Shown: positions 27,823-37,412, counted from the stretch's first letter. The stretch is DNA of 64,000 nucleotides from Clostridium cylindrosporum DSM 605 (GCF_001047375.1 NZ_LFVU01000001.1:84165-148164); one strand, 5' to 3'. Notes: generated from the letters alone by a model not told the origin. A program made the numbers and translations.

Positions 27823-28446
27823 TTAATATTTTGGTTTTATAATTGGTTCAACCTTTTTATATATTAAAAATACAACTATAGAAACTACAGCTCCCTTTAA
27901 AAGGTTAAATGGAAGTATGCTAAAAAGTACTAGTGTTTCTAAGTTAACAATTGCACTTGTTACCTTAGCTGACATTGCAACTATTGCACTTATTGGGAAC
28001 TTTAGAACTACTTCATATAATGGAATAAGCACAAGATAGTTAAATAGTGATGCTACTATACTCATAACTATAGTACCTATTAATAGTGATATTACAGCAC
28101 CTTTTTTAGTTCTATTCTTCTTGTAAATGTACGATGATACAAATACAAGTGAAGCACCTACTATAAAGTTAGCCATTTCACCTATTCCCGCTGTCTTAGT
28201 AATAAGTAAGTGAAGTACATTTTTAACTAATTCAATTATAATTCCTACAACTGGACCCATTGCAAAACCACCAATTAATGCTGGAATTTCACTAAGGTCT
28301 ATTTTTAAAAACTCTGGAAAAATAGGTAGTTGAATTTCTATCATCATAATTATAAATGCCATTGCTGATAGAATTGAAACCTTAACAAGTTTCTCTGTTG
28401 TCATTGCTCTAGTTGAGCTTGAAGTCTTTTGCTCTTCTATTTTCAT
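27823..28446 (-). CDS. ribU: Riboflavin ECF transporter S component RibU
   Basis: A 207-residue membrane protein with five or six hydrophobic helices. The N-terminal helix LSAMAFIIMMIEIQLPIFPEFLKIDLSEIPALIGGF and the next region PVVGIIIELVKNVLHLLIT are typical of the RibU substrate-binding subunit of energy-coupling factor transporters. An FMN riboswitch directly upstream settles the vitamin. The ATPase and T subunits are not nearby, as usual for a group II ECF system that shares one module. The start follows AGGAGGGG by five bases. A 20-residue hydrophilic N-terminal tail precedes the first helix. Confidence 0.95.
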   Translation of the reverse strand: MKIEEQKTSSSTRAMTTEKLVKVSILSAMAFIIMMIEIQLPIFPEFLKIDLSEIPALIGGFAMGPVVGIIIELVKNVLHLLITKTAGIGEMANFIVGASLVFVSSYIYKKNRTKKGAVISLLIGTIVMSIVASLFNYLVLIPLYEVVLKFPISAIVAMSAKVTSAIVNLETLVLFSILPFNLLKGAVVSIVVFLIYKKVEPIIKPKY

Positions 28447-28484
28447 GTTACCCCTCCTAAACTATTTACAGGGCTGAAACAGCA

Positions 28485-28513
28485 TAAAAAAGCTCCCGAG
28501 AAATCTCAGGAGC
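28485..28513 (-). terminator. Regulatory terminator of the FMN riboswitch
   Basis: GCTCCTGAG / CTCGGGAGC hairpin with a four-base loop and a T run on the minus strand, between the FMN aptamer and the ribU start. It is the expected expression platform: FMN binding would favour termination. Confidence 0.85.
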
Positions 28514-28529
28514 ATATAATCAATAGCTA

Positions 28530-28645
28530 TGCCATCTTCTTTCATCCAGACTTTACTGTCGGCTTCGGAATCTAACCGAATCATGCCTTATTAGGCTCGC
28601 GGGCTTTACCGCCGGTAGGGAATCACACCCTGCCCTGAAGATTAT
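28530..28645 (-). promoter_or_regulatory. FMN riboswitch (RFN element) controlling ribU
   Basis: On the minus strand the conserved blocks run in order: AGGGCAGGGTG, GATTCCCTACCGGCGGTAAA, GCCCGCGAGCC, GATTCGGT...ACCG-like arm, GCCGACAGTAAAGTCTGGATG and AAAGAAG. This is the full RFN aptamer. It represses riboflavin uptake when FMN is plentiful. Confidence 0.97.
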
Positions 28646-28676
28646 AATAATATTATACTATTTATAAAATTAATTA

Positions 28677-29840
28677 TCAAGCGGAGTAAACTACTTTACC
28701 ATCTATTATAGTCCACTTAACACTACTTCTAGCATCTAGGGGATCACCATCAAATATAGCAATGTCAGCATCCTTTCCGATTTCAATAGACCCTACCCTC
28801 TTGTCTATTCCAAGTATTTTAGCTGGATTTATAGTTATCATCTTAAGTGCCTCTTCATTACTTAACCCTTCCTTTACACATAGGGCTGCACATACATTTA
28901 AACGATTAACAGGAACCTCTGGATGATCTGTAATAATGGCAACTAGTAGTCCCTTGTCATAAAGGGCCTTAGCAGTTTCAAAGGATAGATTCTTAACCTC
29001 TGCCTTTGACCTATCTGTTAATGCAGGCCCTACAATAGTACTAAAGCCCTCTTCCTTTAAATCATCTGCAATCAAGTGCCCATCTGTACAATGATCAAGT
29101 GTAGCCTTAAGGTTAAACTCTCTAATAATTCTTATAGCTGTAAATATATCATCTGCTCTATGGGCATGTACCTTTAATGGTATTTCACCTTTAAGAAGGG
29201 GAATAAGACTTTCATATTTTATATCATAGTCTAAAAATTCACCTTTCTTTATTTGTTCTTTTTTCTCAAGATATATTTTAGCTTTTTGAAGAATTTCACG
29301 AAGCATAGCAGCTATTGCCATTCTTGTTTTAGGAGATGACCCATTTGATCCATGGTTTCTTTTAGGATTTTCTCCAAATGCCGCCTTAATCGCACTAACT
29401 TCCTTTAAAACCATCTTATCAACTCTATGGCCATAGGTTTTCATAATCGTAAAGCTTCCTGCAAGTATATTACTACTTCCTGGTCCTGTTGATACAGTTG
29501 TAATTCCTCCAGAGATTGCCTCTAAAAATGCTCTATCCATTGGATTTATAGCATCTATTGCCCTTAGATGAGGAGTTAACGGATCTGTAGATTCATTTCC
29601 ATCATTCCCCCCTTCACCTATACTATCTTCAAATATACCAATATGACAATGTGCCTCTATAAGTCCTGGAGTAATAGTAAGTCCAGTTGCATCTATTGTT
29701 TCATCTGCGTCTCTTATATTTATTTCCTCAGCGATATCTGCTATTTTGCCATTTTTTATAAGGATATCACCTTTTTCAATTATCTTACTACTTACGGTAA
29801 GTATTCTCCCACCTTTAATAAGAAGTTTATTATTTTTCAC
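28677..29840 (-). CDS. Metal-dependent amidohydrolase (imidazolonepropionase-like), paralog 1
   Basis: A 387-residue cytoplasmic enzyme of the amidohydrolase superfamily. The N-terminal beta domain is followed by the metal motif EAHCHIGI (about 62-69). Further ligands are KVHAHRAD (about 222-229), LDHCTDGH (about 246-253) and the Asp in ITDHPEVP (about 306-313). The C-terminal ISPAK-type line reads TINPAKILGIDKRVGSIEIGKDADIAIFDGDPL in segments typical of this superfamily. A GTG start sits seven bases after AAAGGAGT. The substrate is unknown; a cyclic amide or peptide-like compound is likely. Paired with a close paralog upstream. Confidence 0.88.
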   Translation of the reverse strand: MKNNKLLIKGGRILTVSSKIIEKGDILIKNGKIADIAEEINIRDADETIDATGLTITPGLIEAHCHIGIFEDSIGEGGNDGNESTDPLTPHLRAIDAINPMDRAFLEAISGGITTVSTGPGSSNILAGSFTIMKTYGHRVDKMVLKEVSAIKAAFGENPKRNHGSNGSSPKTRMAIAAMLREILQKAKIYLEKKEQIKKGEFLDYDIKYESLIPLLKGEIPLKVHAHRADDIFTAIRIIREFNLKATLDHCTDGHLIADDLKEEGFSTIVGPALTDRSKAEVKNLSFETAKALYDKGLLVAIITDHPEVPVNRLNVCAALCVKEGLSNEEALKMITINPAKILGIDKRVGSIEIGKDADIAIFDGDPLDARSSVKWTIIDGKVVYSA

Positions 29841-29887
29841 TTTAATTACTCCTTTTTCTATATATTACTGCAAATATTATTTTAAAT

Positions 29888-31060
29888 TTAGCGGGAATAG
29901 TTATATTCATATACTATTTTTCCTTTTCCTATTACATAGTGAACCTTACTCATTACATCTAGAGGGTCTCCATTTATAATAGTTATATCTGCATCTTTTC
30001 CTACTTCTATAGAACCAACTTGTCTATCTATACCAAGAATTTTTGCTGGACTTATTGTTATAGCCTCAAGAGCCTTCATATAATCCATCCCTTCCCTAAC
30101 ACAAAGTGCCGCGGATATAGGAAGATATTCTATTGGAGTTACAGGATGATCTGTTGAAATAGCAGTTATTATACCTTTATCAATAAACTCTCTTGCTATA
30201 AATGGACTCTTTTCTCTGGTCTCTACTTTTTTTGAAAAGCTCATTATAGGTCCAACTATAGCTGATATATTTCTTTTTTTAATTTCATCTTTAAGTTTTA
30301 TTCCATCTGTAGCATGTAAAAGTTGAATCTTAATATTATATTCATCTGCTATTCTAAGAGCTGTTACAATATCGTCAGCTCTGTGAACATGAATAGATAG
30401 TGGCATAGACCCTTCTATAACAGGAAGCATTTCCTCATACATTCTATTTTCTTCAAAATATTCTCTTCTACTTAGCTTAACAACTTTCAAATTTCTATAT
30501 GCCATTGATTTATTTAATGTGTCACGTAGCATATGACTTATTCCCATTTTAGTAACAGGAGCCCTACCCTTTGATGAATGTATTCTCTTAGGATTTTCTC
30601 CAAGTGCTGCCTTCATAGATGACTTTAACCTAAATATCATGTCAAATGGGTCCTCACCAAAGGTTTTTATTATACCAAATGTTCCACCGATTACATTTCC
30701 ACTTCCAGGTCCTGTTGCAACTGTTGTTATTCCTGCCTCAAGTGCCCTTTTAAAGCTTTCATCATAAAAGTTTACACCATCTATCCCATTTATATAAGGA
30801 GTTATAGGAGAAGATGTTTCATTTAGATTTCCTGGGTTATCATTATTAGGCTCTTCTATTCCTATATGACTATGGGCTTCTATAAATCCAGGCAATACTA
30901 CTTTCCCACTAGCATCTATTTCATTACATTTCAAATCTATGTTACTTGCTATGTCCATAATTTTTCCATCTTGAATAAACACATCAGCTGCTTCATAGAC
31001 ACTCCCTGCCATGGTAATTACTTTTCCGCCCCTTATAATAAGGGTATTATCTTTACTCAC
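29888..31060 (-). CDS. Metal-dependent amidohydrolase, paralog 2
   Basis: A 390-residue paralog of the next gene downstream, sharing the metal motifs EAHSHIGI, SIHVHRAD, LLHATDG and STDHPVTP; the HCTDGH of the partner is HATDG here. Start choice: an ATG lies only two bases after AGGAGG, so the GTG two codons later (31058-31060), eight bases from the site, is more plausible; the difference is two residues. It lies between tex and paralog 1 and is probably cotranscribed with one or both. Substrate unknown. Confidence 0.86.
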   Translation of the reverse strand: MSKDNTLIIRGGKVITMAGSVYEAADVFIQDGKIMDIASNIDLKCNEIDASGKVVLPGFIEAHSHIGIEEPNNDNPGNLNETSSPITPYINGIDGVNFYDESFKRALEAGITTVATGPGSGNVIGGTFGIIKTFGEDPFDMIFRLKSSMKAALGENPKRIHSSKGRAPVTKMGISHMLRDTLNKSMAYRNLKVVKLSRREYFEENRMYEEMLPVIEGSMPLSIHVHRADDIVTALRIADEYNIKIQLLHATDGIKLKDEIKKRNISAIVGPIMSFSKKVETREKSPFIAREFIDKGIITAISTDHPVTPIEYLPISAALCVREGMDYMKALEAITISPAKILGIDRQVGSIEVGKDADITIINGDPLDVMSKVHYVIGKGKIVYEYNYSR

Positions 31061-31082
31061 CAACATTTCCTCCTATATATTA

Positions 31083-33245
31083 CTAGGCTAAATCCCTCAT
31101 CGAAAGTGCTATTCTCTTTCTCTCAAGGTCTATTTCAACTACTTTTACATCAACAACATCGGAAACCTTAACTATGTCTAGTGGATGTTTGACAAGTTTA
31201 TTTGATAACTGACTTATATGAATGAGTCCATCTTGGTGTACTCCAATATCAACAAATGCTCCAAAATCAGCAACATTTCTAACTGTTCCCTTTAAAATCA
31301 TTCCAGGCTTTAAGTCCTTCATCTCTAAAATATTAGACATAAATACTGGTCCCTCAAGTGACTCTCTAACGTCTCTTCCAGGCTTTTTAATTTCCTTTAG
31401 GATGTCCTCTAGTGTCATTTCTCCAAGTCCTGTTTCCTCTAATATCTTTCTTATTCCGTATTTCTTTGCTCTTTCGTCTATATCAGTGAATTCATGATTC
31501 TTTTTCTCATCATCTGTATACCCTAATACGTCTATTATTTTTCTTGATGCATCATATGATTCAGGGTGTACAGATGTGTTATCAAGAAAATCATTACTTT
31601 CACTTATTCTAAGAAAGCCTGCACATTGTTTAAATGCCTTATCTCCTAGTCTTTTTACTTTTAATAAATCTTTTCTCTTTATAAACTTACCAGTCTCTTC
31701 TCTATACTCAACGATATTTTTAGCTATTGATGCATTAATTCCTGCTATATGAGAAAGAAGCTGCGCTGATGCAGTATTTAGATCTACCCCTACTTTATTT
31801 ACACAATCTTCAACAACTCCACCAAGAGCCTCATCAAGTCTTTTTTGAGTTACGTCATGTTGGTATTGACCAACCCCTATTGATTTAGGGTCTATTTTAA
31901 CTAGTTCTGCCAGTGGATCTTGAAGCCTTCTACCTATTGATACTGCTCCTCTTAATGATACATCCATATCAGGAAATTCCTTAGCAGCAAGACTTGATGC
32001 TGAATATACAGATGCTCCTGCCTCTGATACCACAACATAATGTAGTTTTAACCCTTCTTCTTTTTCTATTTCACGAATCATATCACTTATAATAATTTCT
32101 GATTCCCTTGAAGCTGTCCCATTTCCAAGTGATATTATCTCTACCTTATTATCTATAAGCATTTTCTTAAGCATTACCTTACTTTCTTGTCTTTTTCTCT
32201 CACCTGATCCATCTGTAACATAGGCAACTCCTGTATCAAGAACCTTACCTGTTTCATCAACTACTGCTATTTTACACCCTGTTCTAAACCCTGGGTCAAA
32301 TCCCATAACAACTTTTCCCTTAACAGGTGATTGCATTAAAAGTGCCTTAAGATTCTTAGAAAACACCTTAATCGCTCCCTCTTCAGCCTTCTCCTTAAGC
32401 TCACTTCTAATCTCACGCTCTATAGATGGTGCTATAAGTCTAGAATAGCTATCCTTTATAGCATTTTTTAGTATAGGGGTTTCCTCTCCCTCTCTTTTTA
32501 TAATGTCCTTTTCAAGAAAAGCTTCAATCTTATCCTCCGGTGCAATTACTTTAACAGAAAGTGCTCCTTCTTTTTCTCCTCTATTAACCGCAAGTATTCT
32601 ATGACCTAGTATGTTTTTTACATACTCTATATGGTCATAGTACATTTTATATGTAGGGTTCTCTTCACTACATTTTGTTTGAATCTTTCCATTTATAAAT
32701 GTTAGGTTTCTTATTCTTTTTCTATATTCTGCGTTGTCAGAAATAGTCTCTGCAATTATATCACTAGCAAGATTAATCGCTTCATCTGCACTTTCAACAC
32801 CCTTATCTAAATCTATAAATTCCTTAGCTTTTTCTTTTAAAGAGAAGTTAAAACTTTGAGAAATTATAATTTCAGCAAGTGGTTCAAGTCCCTTTTCCTT
32901 TGCTATAGTTGCCCTTGTTCTTTTTTTAGGTCTAAATGGTCTATATATATCATCAACCTCTGTAATAGTTTTGGCATCTCTTAGCTTAGCAGTTATTTCT
33001 TCAGTAAGATTTCCACCTTCTTCAATAAGTCTTTGAACCTCTTCTTTTCTATCCTTAAGGTTTCTAAGATAGGATAGTCTATCACTTAATTCTCTAAGTG
33101 TAGTATCATCTAGACCTCCAGTTGCTTCTTTTCTATATCTTGCAATGAATGGAATGGTATTTCCTTCATCAATTAATTTTATTGTACTTTCAATTTGTCC
33201 CTTTGATATTTTAAGTTCTCCTGATAAAATTTCTATTATATCCAT
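31083..33245 (-). CDS. tex: Tex family transcription accessory / RNA-binding protein
   Basis: A 720-residue nucleic-acid-binding protein related to eukaryotic Spt6. Order of domains: N-terminal helical domain with TIPFIARYRKEATGGLDDT (about 31-49), a YqgF/RuvC-like domain around VMGFDPGFRTGCKIAV (about 318-333), helix-hairpin-helix repeats (NTASAQLLSHIAGI and KRKDLLKVKRLG, about 497-545) and a C-terminal S1 domain (GTVRNVADFGAFVDIGVHQDGLIHISQLS, about 645-675, in pieces). Length is typical. Start follows AGGAGGG by four bases. It acts on RNA and possibly on transcription complexes. Confidence 0.95.
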   Translation of the reverse strand: MDIIEILSGELKISKGQIESTIKLIDEGNTIPFIARYRKEATGGLDDTTLRELSDRLSYLRNLKDRKEEVQRLIEEGGNLTEEITAKLRDAKTITEVDDIYRPFRPKKRTRATIAKEKGLEPLAEIIISQSFNFSLKEKAKEFIDLDKGVESADEAINLASDIIAETISDNAEYRKRIRNLTFINGKIQTKCSEENPTYKMYYDHIEYVKNILGHRILAVNRGEKEGALSVKVIAPEDKIEAFLEKDIIKREGEETPILKNAIKDSYSRLIAPSIEREIRSELKEKAEEGAIKVFSKNLKALLMQSPVKGKVVMGFDPGFRTGCKIAVVDETGKVLDTGVAYVTDGSGERKRQESKVMLKKMLIDNKVEIISLGNGTASRESEIIISDMIREIEKEEGLKLHYVVVSEAGASVYSASSLAAKEFPDMDVSLRGAVSIGRRLQDPLAELVKIDPKSIGVGQYQHDVTQKRLDEALGGVVEDCVNKVGVDLNTASAQLLSHIAGINASIAKNIVEYREETGKFIKRKDLLKVKRLGDKAFKQCAGFLRISESNDFLDNTSVHPESYDASRKIIDVLGYTDDEKKNHEFTDIDERAKKYGIRKILEETGLGEMTLEDILKEIKKPGRDVRESLEGPVFMSNILEMKDLKPGMILKGTVRNVADFGAFVDIGVHQDGLIHISQLSNKLVKHPLDIVKVSDVVDVKVVEIDLERKRIALSMRDLA

Positions 33246-33423
33246 ATACCCTCCTGAAGCTAGAACACATTTCGTTCTAAGTTAAGTTTACAATAATATT
33301 AATATGTAATTTCTCTCTTTCACTAAATATATTATATAACAAACTATTTAACAAAATAGAAAAAACATAACTATTATCATATAATTAGATAAAAAGTTAT
33401 GTTTTACCTCTTTAAATTCAATG

Positions 33424-34176
33424 TTATTTCTTTACATTACTATTAGCCTTCGTAGATGAGTTTTTTTCCGTCTCATTATACTTACTTTTTAGAAGTACTA
33501 TGTCAACTCTTCTATTTTTAGCTCTTTCAGTGCTACTTGAATTAGGAGCTACTGGTCTATTTTCTCCATATCCTAGTGCAGAAATAATATTTGGAGAAAT
33601 TTTTGAATCATTAATAATTACCTCAACTATATTAGCTGCTCTAACAGCTGATAGCTGCCAATTTGATGAAAACTGAGAGTTTTTTATAGGGATGTTATCC
33701 GTATGACCTTCAACCCTAATAAAGTTTGGCATTTTCTTTAAAGCAATCCCTATTTTAGCAAGTGTTTGCCTATGTGTAGGTTTTACTATTGCACTTCCAG
33801 AATCAAATATCAATGTATCCTGAAGACTTATAACAAGACCTCTATCATCTATACTAACCTTAACTTTTCCAGTTAGTCCTTCATTTTTCAAATACTCTTC
33901 TACTTCTTTCTTAGCTTCTTCCATTTGTTTAACCTCTGGAATAGGAGCTACATTTTCATTTGTCAAAGGAGGCTTGTCTGAGCCTATTATACTTTTCCCT
34001 CCACCAAGTGCATCATTTAATGATGCTGCTAATTGTTTATATTTCGTTGCATTAACTTGACTCATAGAGAACATAACTATAAAAAATATCATAAGTACAG
34101 TTATAAAATCCGCATAACTAACAAGCCATCTTTCATGATTTGGATGTCCTTCTTCTTTATGCCTTTTTCTAGACAT
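33424..34176 (-). CDS. motB: Flagellar motor stator protein MotB
   Basis: A 250-residue membrane protein. The single helix WLVSYADFITVLMIFFIVMF (about 17-36) carries the essential proton-binding Asp23. Residues about 115-235 form the OmpA-like peptidoglycan-binding domain with RVEGHTDNIPI and NWQLSAVRAANIV. The C-terminal tail is Lys/Ser/Asn-rich. It starts two bases after the motA stop. With MotA it makes the ion-driven stator; other flagellar genes are not in the window. Confidence 0.95.
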   Translation of the reverse strand: MSRKRHKEEGHPNHERWLVSYADFITVLMIFFIVMFSMSQVNATKYKQLAASLNDALGGGKSIIGSDKPPLTNENVAPIPEVKQMEEAKKEVEEYLKNEGLTGKVKVSIDDRGLVISLQDTLIFDSGSAIVKPTHRQTLAKIGIALKKMPNFIRVEGHTDNIPIKNSQFSSNWQLSAVRAANIVEVIINDSKISPNIISALGYGENRPVAPNSSSTERAKNRRVDIVLLKSKYNETEKNSSTKANSNVKK

Positions 34177-34178
34177 GA

Positions 34179-34967
34179 CTATTCCTCACCGCCATTTTTT
34201 AAATTCTTAAGCTCATCTGCTGAAAGATAGCTTTTTAATTTTTCAACTAGTGTATTAGGATTTATTCCTTCTTGTATAGCTATAATGGCTTCTATAGTCA
34301 TCTCATATTGTTGTTCTTCATTTTTATTTATAACTTTTAGTCTTGAACCAATTGGTAAGTATAAAAGATTAGCTGTCCAAATACCATAAAGAGTTGCTAA
34401 AAAGGCTGCACCAATTTTAGGCCCAAGGGTTGATGTCTCCTCAAGACTTCCCATAATCTCTACAAGATGCATAACAGTACCTATAATACCCATGGTAGGT
34501 GAGTATCCACCTGCTGACTCAAATACTGCTATTCCCTCTTTATGTCTTTCAGAAGTCATATAAGCTTCTGATTCTAAAACACTTCTAACAGTTTGAGGTT
34601 CAACACCATCTACAACTAGTTGTAGCCCTTTTTTTATAAATGGGTCAATATTAGGGTCATTTGAAATAGTATCTTCTATGCTTAAAAGACCATTTTTTCT
34701 TGTTTTAATAGATACTTCCTTAAAGTACTCTATAAGCTCAGCCATATCCTTGCCTTTTTTACTTGTAAATGCAACTTTTAATATCCCTGGTAACCTTTTA
34801 AGTACCCTTGGTGGAAATGAAAGTGCAACAGCACCTATGGTTCCCCCAATAACTATAATTAGTGAAGTTGGTGAAATAAGACCTAATAAATGTCCTCCTC
34901 CAAGTATGTAGCCTAAAAACATAGCTCCAAAGCCTATAATCAAACTTACTAATGCTGAAATCGACAA
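34179..34967 (-). CDS. motA: Flagellar motor stator protein MotA
   Basis: A 262-residue protein with four hydrophobic helices (about 4-22, 30-50, 150-170 and 180-205) and the cytoplasmic loop with ARKxGLLS-like RKNGLLSIEDTI. GYSPTMGIIGTVMHLVEIMG is a MotA/ExbB hallmark. The start codon is TTG, five or six bases after AGGAGGG; no ATG is suitable. motB follows after two bases. The stator converts ion flow into rotation of the flagellum. Confidence 0.95.
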   Translation of the reverse strand: MSISALVSLIIGFGAMFLGYILGGGHLLGLISPTSLIIVIGGTIGAVALSFPPRVLKRLPGILKVAFTSKKGKDMAELIEYFKEVSIKTRKNGLLSIEDTISNDPNIDPFIKKGLQLVVDGVEPQTVRSVLESEAYMTSERHKEGIAVFESAGGYSPTMGIIGTVMHLVEIMGSLEETSTLGPKIGAAFLATLYGIWTANLLYLPIGSRLKVINKNEEQQYEMTIEAIIAIQEGINPNTLVEKLKSYLSADELKNLKNGGEE

Positions 34968-35049
34968 AAAAATCCCTCCTAAATTACCCGATACTTATCT
35001 TTATAATAGCTTTGTGCTTTTTATTCTTAATAAGTTCTCGACTAGAAGA

Positions 35050-35080
35050 AAAAAAACTAAAGGTAGCCAAAGGCTACCTT
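35050..35080 (-). terminator. Intrinsic terminator of corA
   Basis: AAGGTAGCC / GGCTACCTT stem with a three-base loop, followed on the minus strand by a run of eight T, about 17 bases after the stop. Confidence 0.92.
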
Positions 35081-35096
35081 TTATATCTATAAATTA

Positions 35097-36032
35097 TTAA
35101 AACATGTCTTTTTTCGCAAGTACCCATGTTACTATTCCACAGAACACTCCCATAATACCTAGTATTATAAAAAATCCATATGGATTATTAATCATTGGCA
35201 TCCATGCAAAGTTCATACCGTATATACTTGCTATAATAGTAGGTATTGTCATTATAATAGTGATAGATGCTAAAAACTTCATTACTATATTAAGGTTGTT
35301 AGATATTATTGAGGCAAATGCATCCATTGTGCCTGAAAGAATATTACTATATATTCCAGCCATTTCAATAGCCTGCTTATTCTCAACTATTACATCCTCT
35401 AGTACATCCTGGTCTTCAGGGTATTTTTGCATAATACTAAGCTTTAACATTTTCTCAAGTGTTACTTCATTTTGACGAAGTGATGTTGAGAAGTACACAA
35501 GACTCTTTTCAAGAGAAAGAAGCTGTATAAGTTCCTTGTTCTTCATTGACCTATGAAGCTTAGATTCTATAACATTACTTGTTTTATCTATTTGTCTTAG
35601 ATAGCTTAAATAATATGTGGCTATTCTAAGTAGTATTTGAAGTATAAAGCGTGACTTTTTAAAGGTATAGAAATTCTTTACCTTCTTTTGCATAAAGTCT
35701 TCTATAATTCTACTATCTCTCAAACATACAGTAACTATGTACTGATCATTTAGTATAACCCCAAGTGGTACTGTTTGGTACTGTACAGAATTATTCTCAA
35801 CTTCCATAAAAGGAACGTCTACAATAACTAGATGCTGATCATCTTCAAAATCAAGTCTAGAGGTTTCCTCCTCATCTAGTGCAGCCTTTAGGAACTCCAT
35901 ATATAGTCCTGTTTTCTCTGAAACAAGTTTAAGTTCCTCTTCAGTAGGGTTCTTAAGGTTTATCCAACACCCATTTTCAATATTTTCTAATTCACAAGTG
36001 CCGCTTTCAATCGTTTTAAAAATTTGTAACAC
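35097..36032 (-). CDS. corA: CorA-family magnesium/metal ion transporter
   Basis: A 311-residue protein with the long cytoplasmic funnel domain (about 1-245) and two C-terminal membrane helices (about 247-270 and 283-305). The selectivity motif YGMN is in SIYGMNFAWMP between them. The extracellular loop has MINNPYG. A GTG start lies eight bases after GGGAG. It carries Mg2+ or another divalent ion across the membrane. The leader before it can form two exclusive hairpins (see 36041-36118), which suggests control at translation. The gene is monocistronic. Confidence 0.92.
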   Translation of the reverse strand: MLQIFKTIESGTCELENIENGCWINLKNPTEEELKLVSEKTGLYMEFLKAALDEEETSRLDFEDDQHLVIVDVPFMEVENNSVQYQTVPLGVILNDQYIVTVCLRDSRIIEDFMQKKVKNFYTFKKSRFILQILLRIATYYLSYLRQIDKTSNVIESKLHRSMKNKELIQLLSLEKSLVYFSTSLRQNEVTLEKMLKLSIMQKYPEDQDVLEDVIVENKQAIEMAGIYSNILSGTMDAFASIISNNLNIVMKFLASITIIMTIPTIIASIYGMNFAWMPMINNPYGFFIILGIMGVFCGIVTWVLAKKDMF

Positions 36033-36040
36033 TTTTAACC

Positions 36041-36118
36041 GCTCCCTTCCTAGCCTTATCCCAGACTAGGAAGTCTCAGGATAAGACCTATTCAGTTTTA
36101 AACCTTCTACTAGGTCCT
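36041..36118 (-). promoter_or_regulatory. Structured corA leader with two mutually exclusive hairpins
   Basis: On the minus strand: GACCTA (36111-36116) can pair with TAGGTC (36085-36090); then CTTATCC..AGACT can pair with AGTCT..GGATAAG within 36055-36085. Alternatively CTTCCTAG, inside that hairpin, pairs perfectly over 8 bp with CTAGGAAG, which overlaps the ribosome binding region GGAAGGGAG. The two foldings cannot coexist. It does not look like the known M-box. Inferred from sequence only. Confidence 0.45.
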
Positions 36119-36205
36119 TCTTCCATAAATTAAACACCTCATATTACAAAATAATCTTCCTCACTTAGTTTATATTAAAACAAATCTAATTACAATAAAA
36201 ATTTG

Positions 36206-37270
36206 TTAATTATAACTATCACGAGGATTTAAAATTATAACAGGCTTAGGTGGGATTATTATATCAGGTGACTCATCTTCAAAACGACCTCTGCCACAAA
36301 TTCCAGTTACTCCAACAATGAATCTTCTCTGATTCATTAAGCATTCAATCTGCCTTATCTTTCTATTTAAAAAATCAAAGGAAGTTCTAAGTACTTTTTC
36401 ATATTTATTTATAGTGTCTCTTATATGCTTAAAATCATTTCTTTGATCATGTTTTCCACAGTTTAATCCATTAAATATCTCAAGTAGCTGGGTTAAACTT
36501 CCTATTTTATTGAAGTTTGTAATCGTATAACTTCCTCCCTCAAATGGAGTAATAACAAGTTGTTCTAAAAGGCATTTAATTATATACCTAATTTCCCCTT
36601 CAATAACCGCAATTTTATATTCAAGATCTAGCTCAATAAGCTCAGAAATCTTAACTATACTTTCTTTTATTTTATCCCTTAGTACATAAACTATGTAGTA
36701 CTTTAGCATAGTTACGCACTCTGAATCTGTTAGTGTCCTTTTATTTTGATAGTCAAAACAGCAAAAGTTAACATCAAATAATAACTGCAAAATTTCTTCC
36801 TTCCCAAAATTTCCAAACTCTTTTCTTATAAAGTTATAGTACCCATTTGCCCTTAGAATACTCTCCGCTTGAACCTTCCATTCTGGATCATCTATACATC
36901 CAACTATTTCACTAATACTAACCCTATATATTAAAAACTTAAATACTTTTTCAACTATTTGAGGCTCTATCTTTTCAATTATTAAAGCAAGCTTAAAATC
37001 CCTACAATCCTCGTCAACGTAGGGAGGAATATATTTTATATTACATACTCTTCTCCATGCTCTAACTATTGCCCTTTTTTTCGAACAACTATCACATGGA
37101 CTGGAAGCTAATTTTCCTCCCTTAAGGGTATCACAGCATCCATCAGATACAAACTCTTGAAATTCATCACCAAAGTTTCCATCTTCATGATCTATTTTTT
37201 TAGAGGCTTTAGATATTTCATTGAGAAGTTTATTTATTTCATAATCTAGATCTTCATTATCATTTGCCAT
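36206..37270 (-). CDS. Cysteine-rich protein of unknown function
   Basis: A 354-residue protein without signal peptide or membrane helix. The N-terminal quarter holds CC (about 45-46), CDSC (about 59-62) and further single cysteines; CC recurs near 170 in NFCCFDYQ. The middle and C-terminal parts are helical with alternating hydrophobic positions. It ends in a proline-rich PPKPVIILNPRDSYN tail with GICGRGRF before it. I do not recognise the family. The high cysteine content without regular spacing could mean metal binding, or a spore-structural protein; neither is shown. It stands alone, divergent from the M28 peptidase. Confidence 0.7.
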   Translation of the reverse strand: MANDNEDLDYEINKLLNEISKASKKIDHEDGNFGDEFQEFVSDGCCDTLKGGKLASSPCDSCSKKRAIVRAWRRVCNIKYIPPYVDEDCRDFKLALIIEKIEPQIVEKVFKFLIYRVSISEIVGCIDDPEWKVQAESILRANGYYNFIRKEFGNFGKEEILQLLFDVNFCCFDYQNKRTLTDSECVTMLKYYIVYVLRDKIKESIVKISELIELDLEYKIAVIEGEIRYIIKCLLEQLVITPFEGGSYTITNFNKIGSLTQLLEIFNGLNCGKHDQRNDFKHIRDTINKYEKVLRTSFDFLNRKIRQIECLMNQRRFIVGVTGICGRGRFEDESPDIIIPPKPVIILNPRDSYN

Positions 37271-37412
37271 TTTCTCACCTCTTTTCCCTACATATTAAAG
37301 TATATTTTCAATACATAACTTTATGATAATTTGTTTCTAGTGTTATATTAATCATTTTTAGATATGTAATAATGATAGGTTTTTTTTAATATATTTTACC
37401 GAGGTGATATAT

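Noticed and set aside
36041..36118. M-box magnesium riboswitch before corA
   Set aside because: The conserved M-box blocks are absent and the leader is much shorter.
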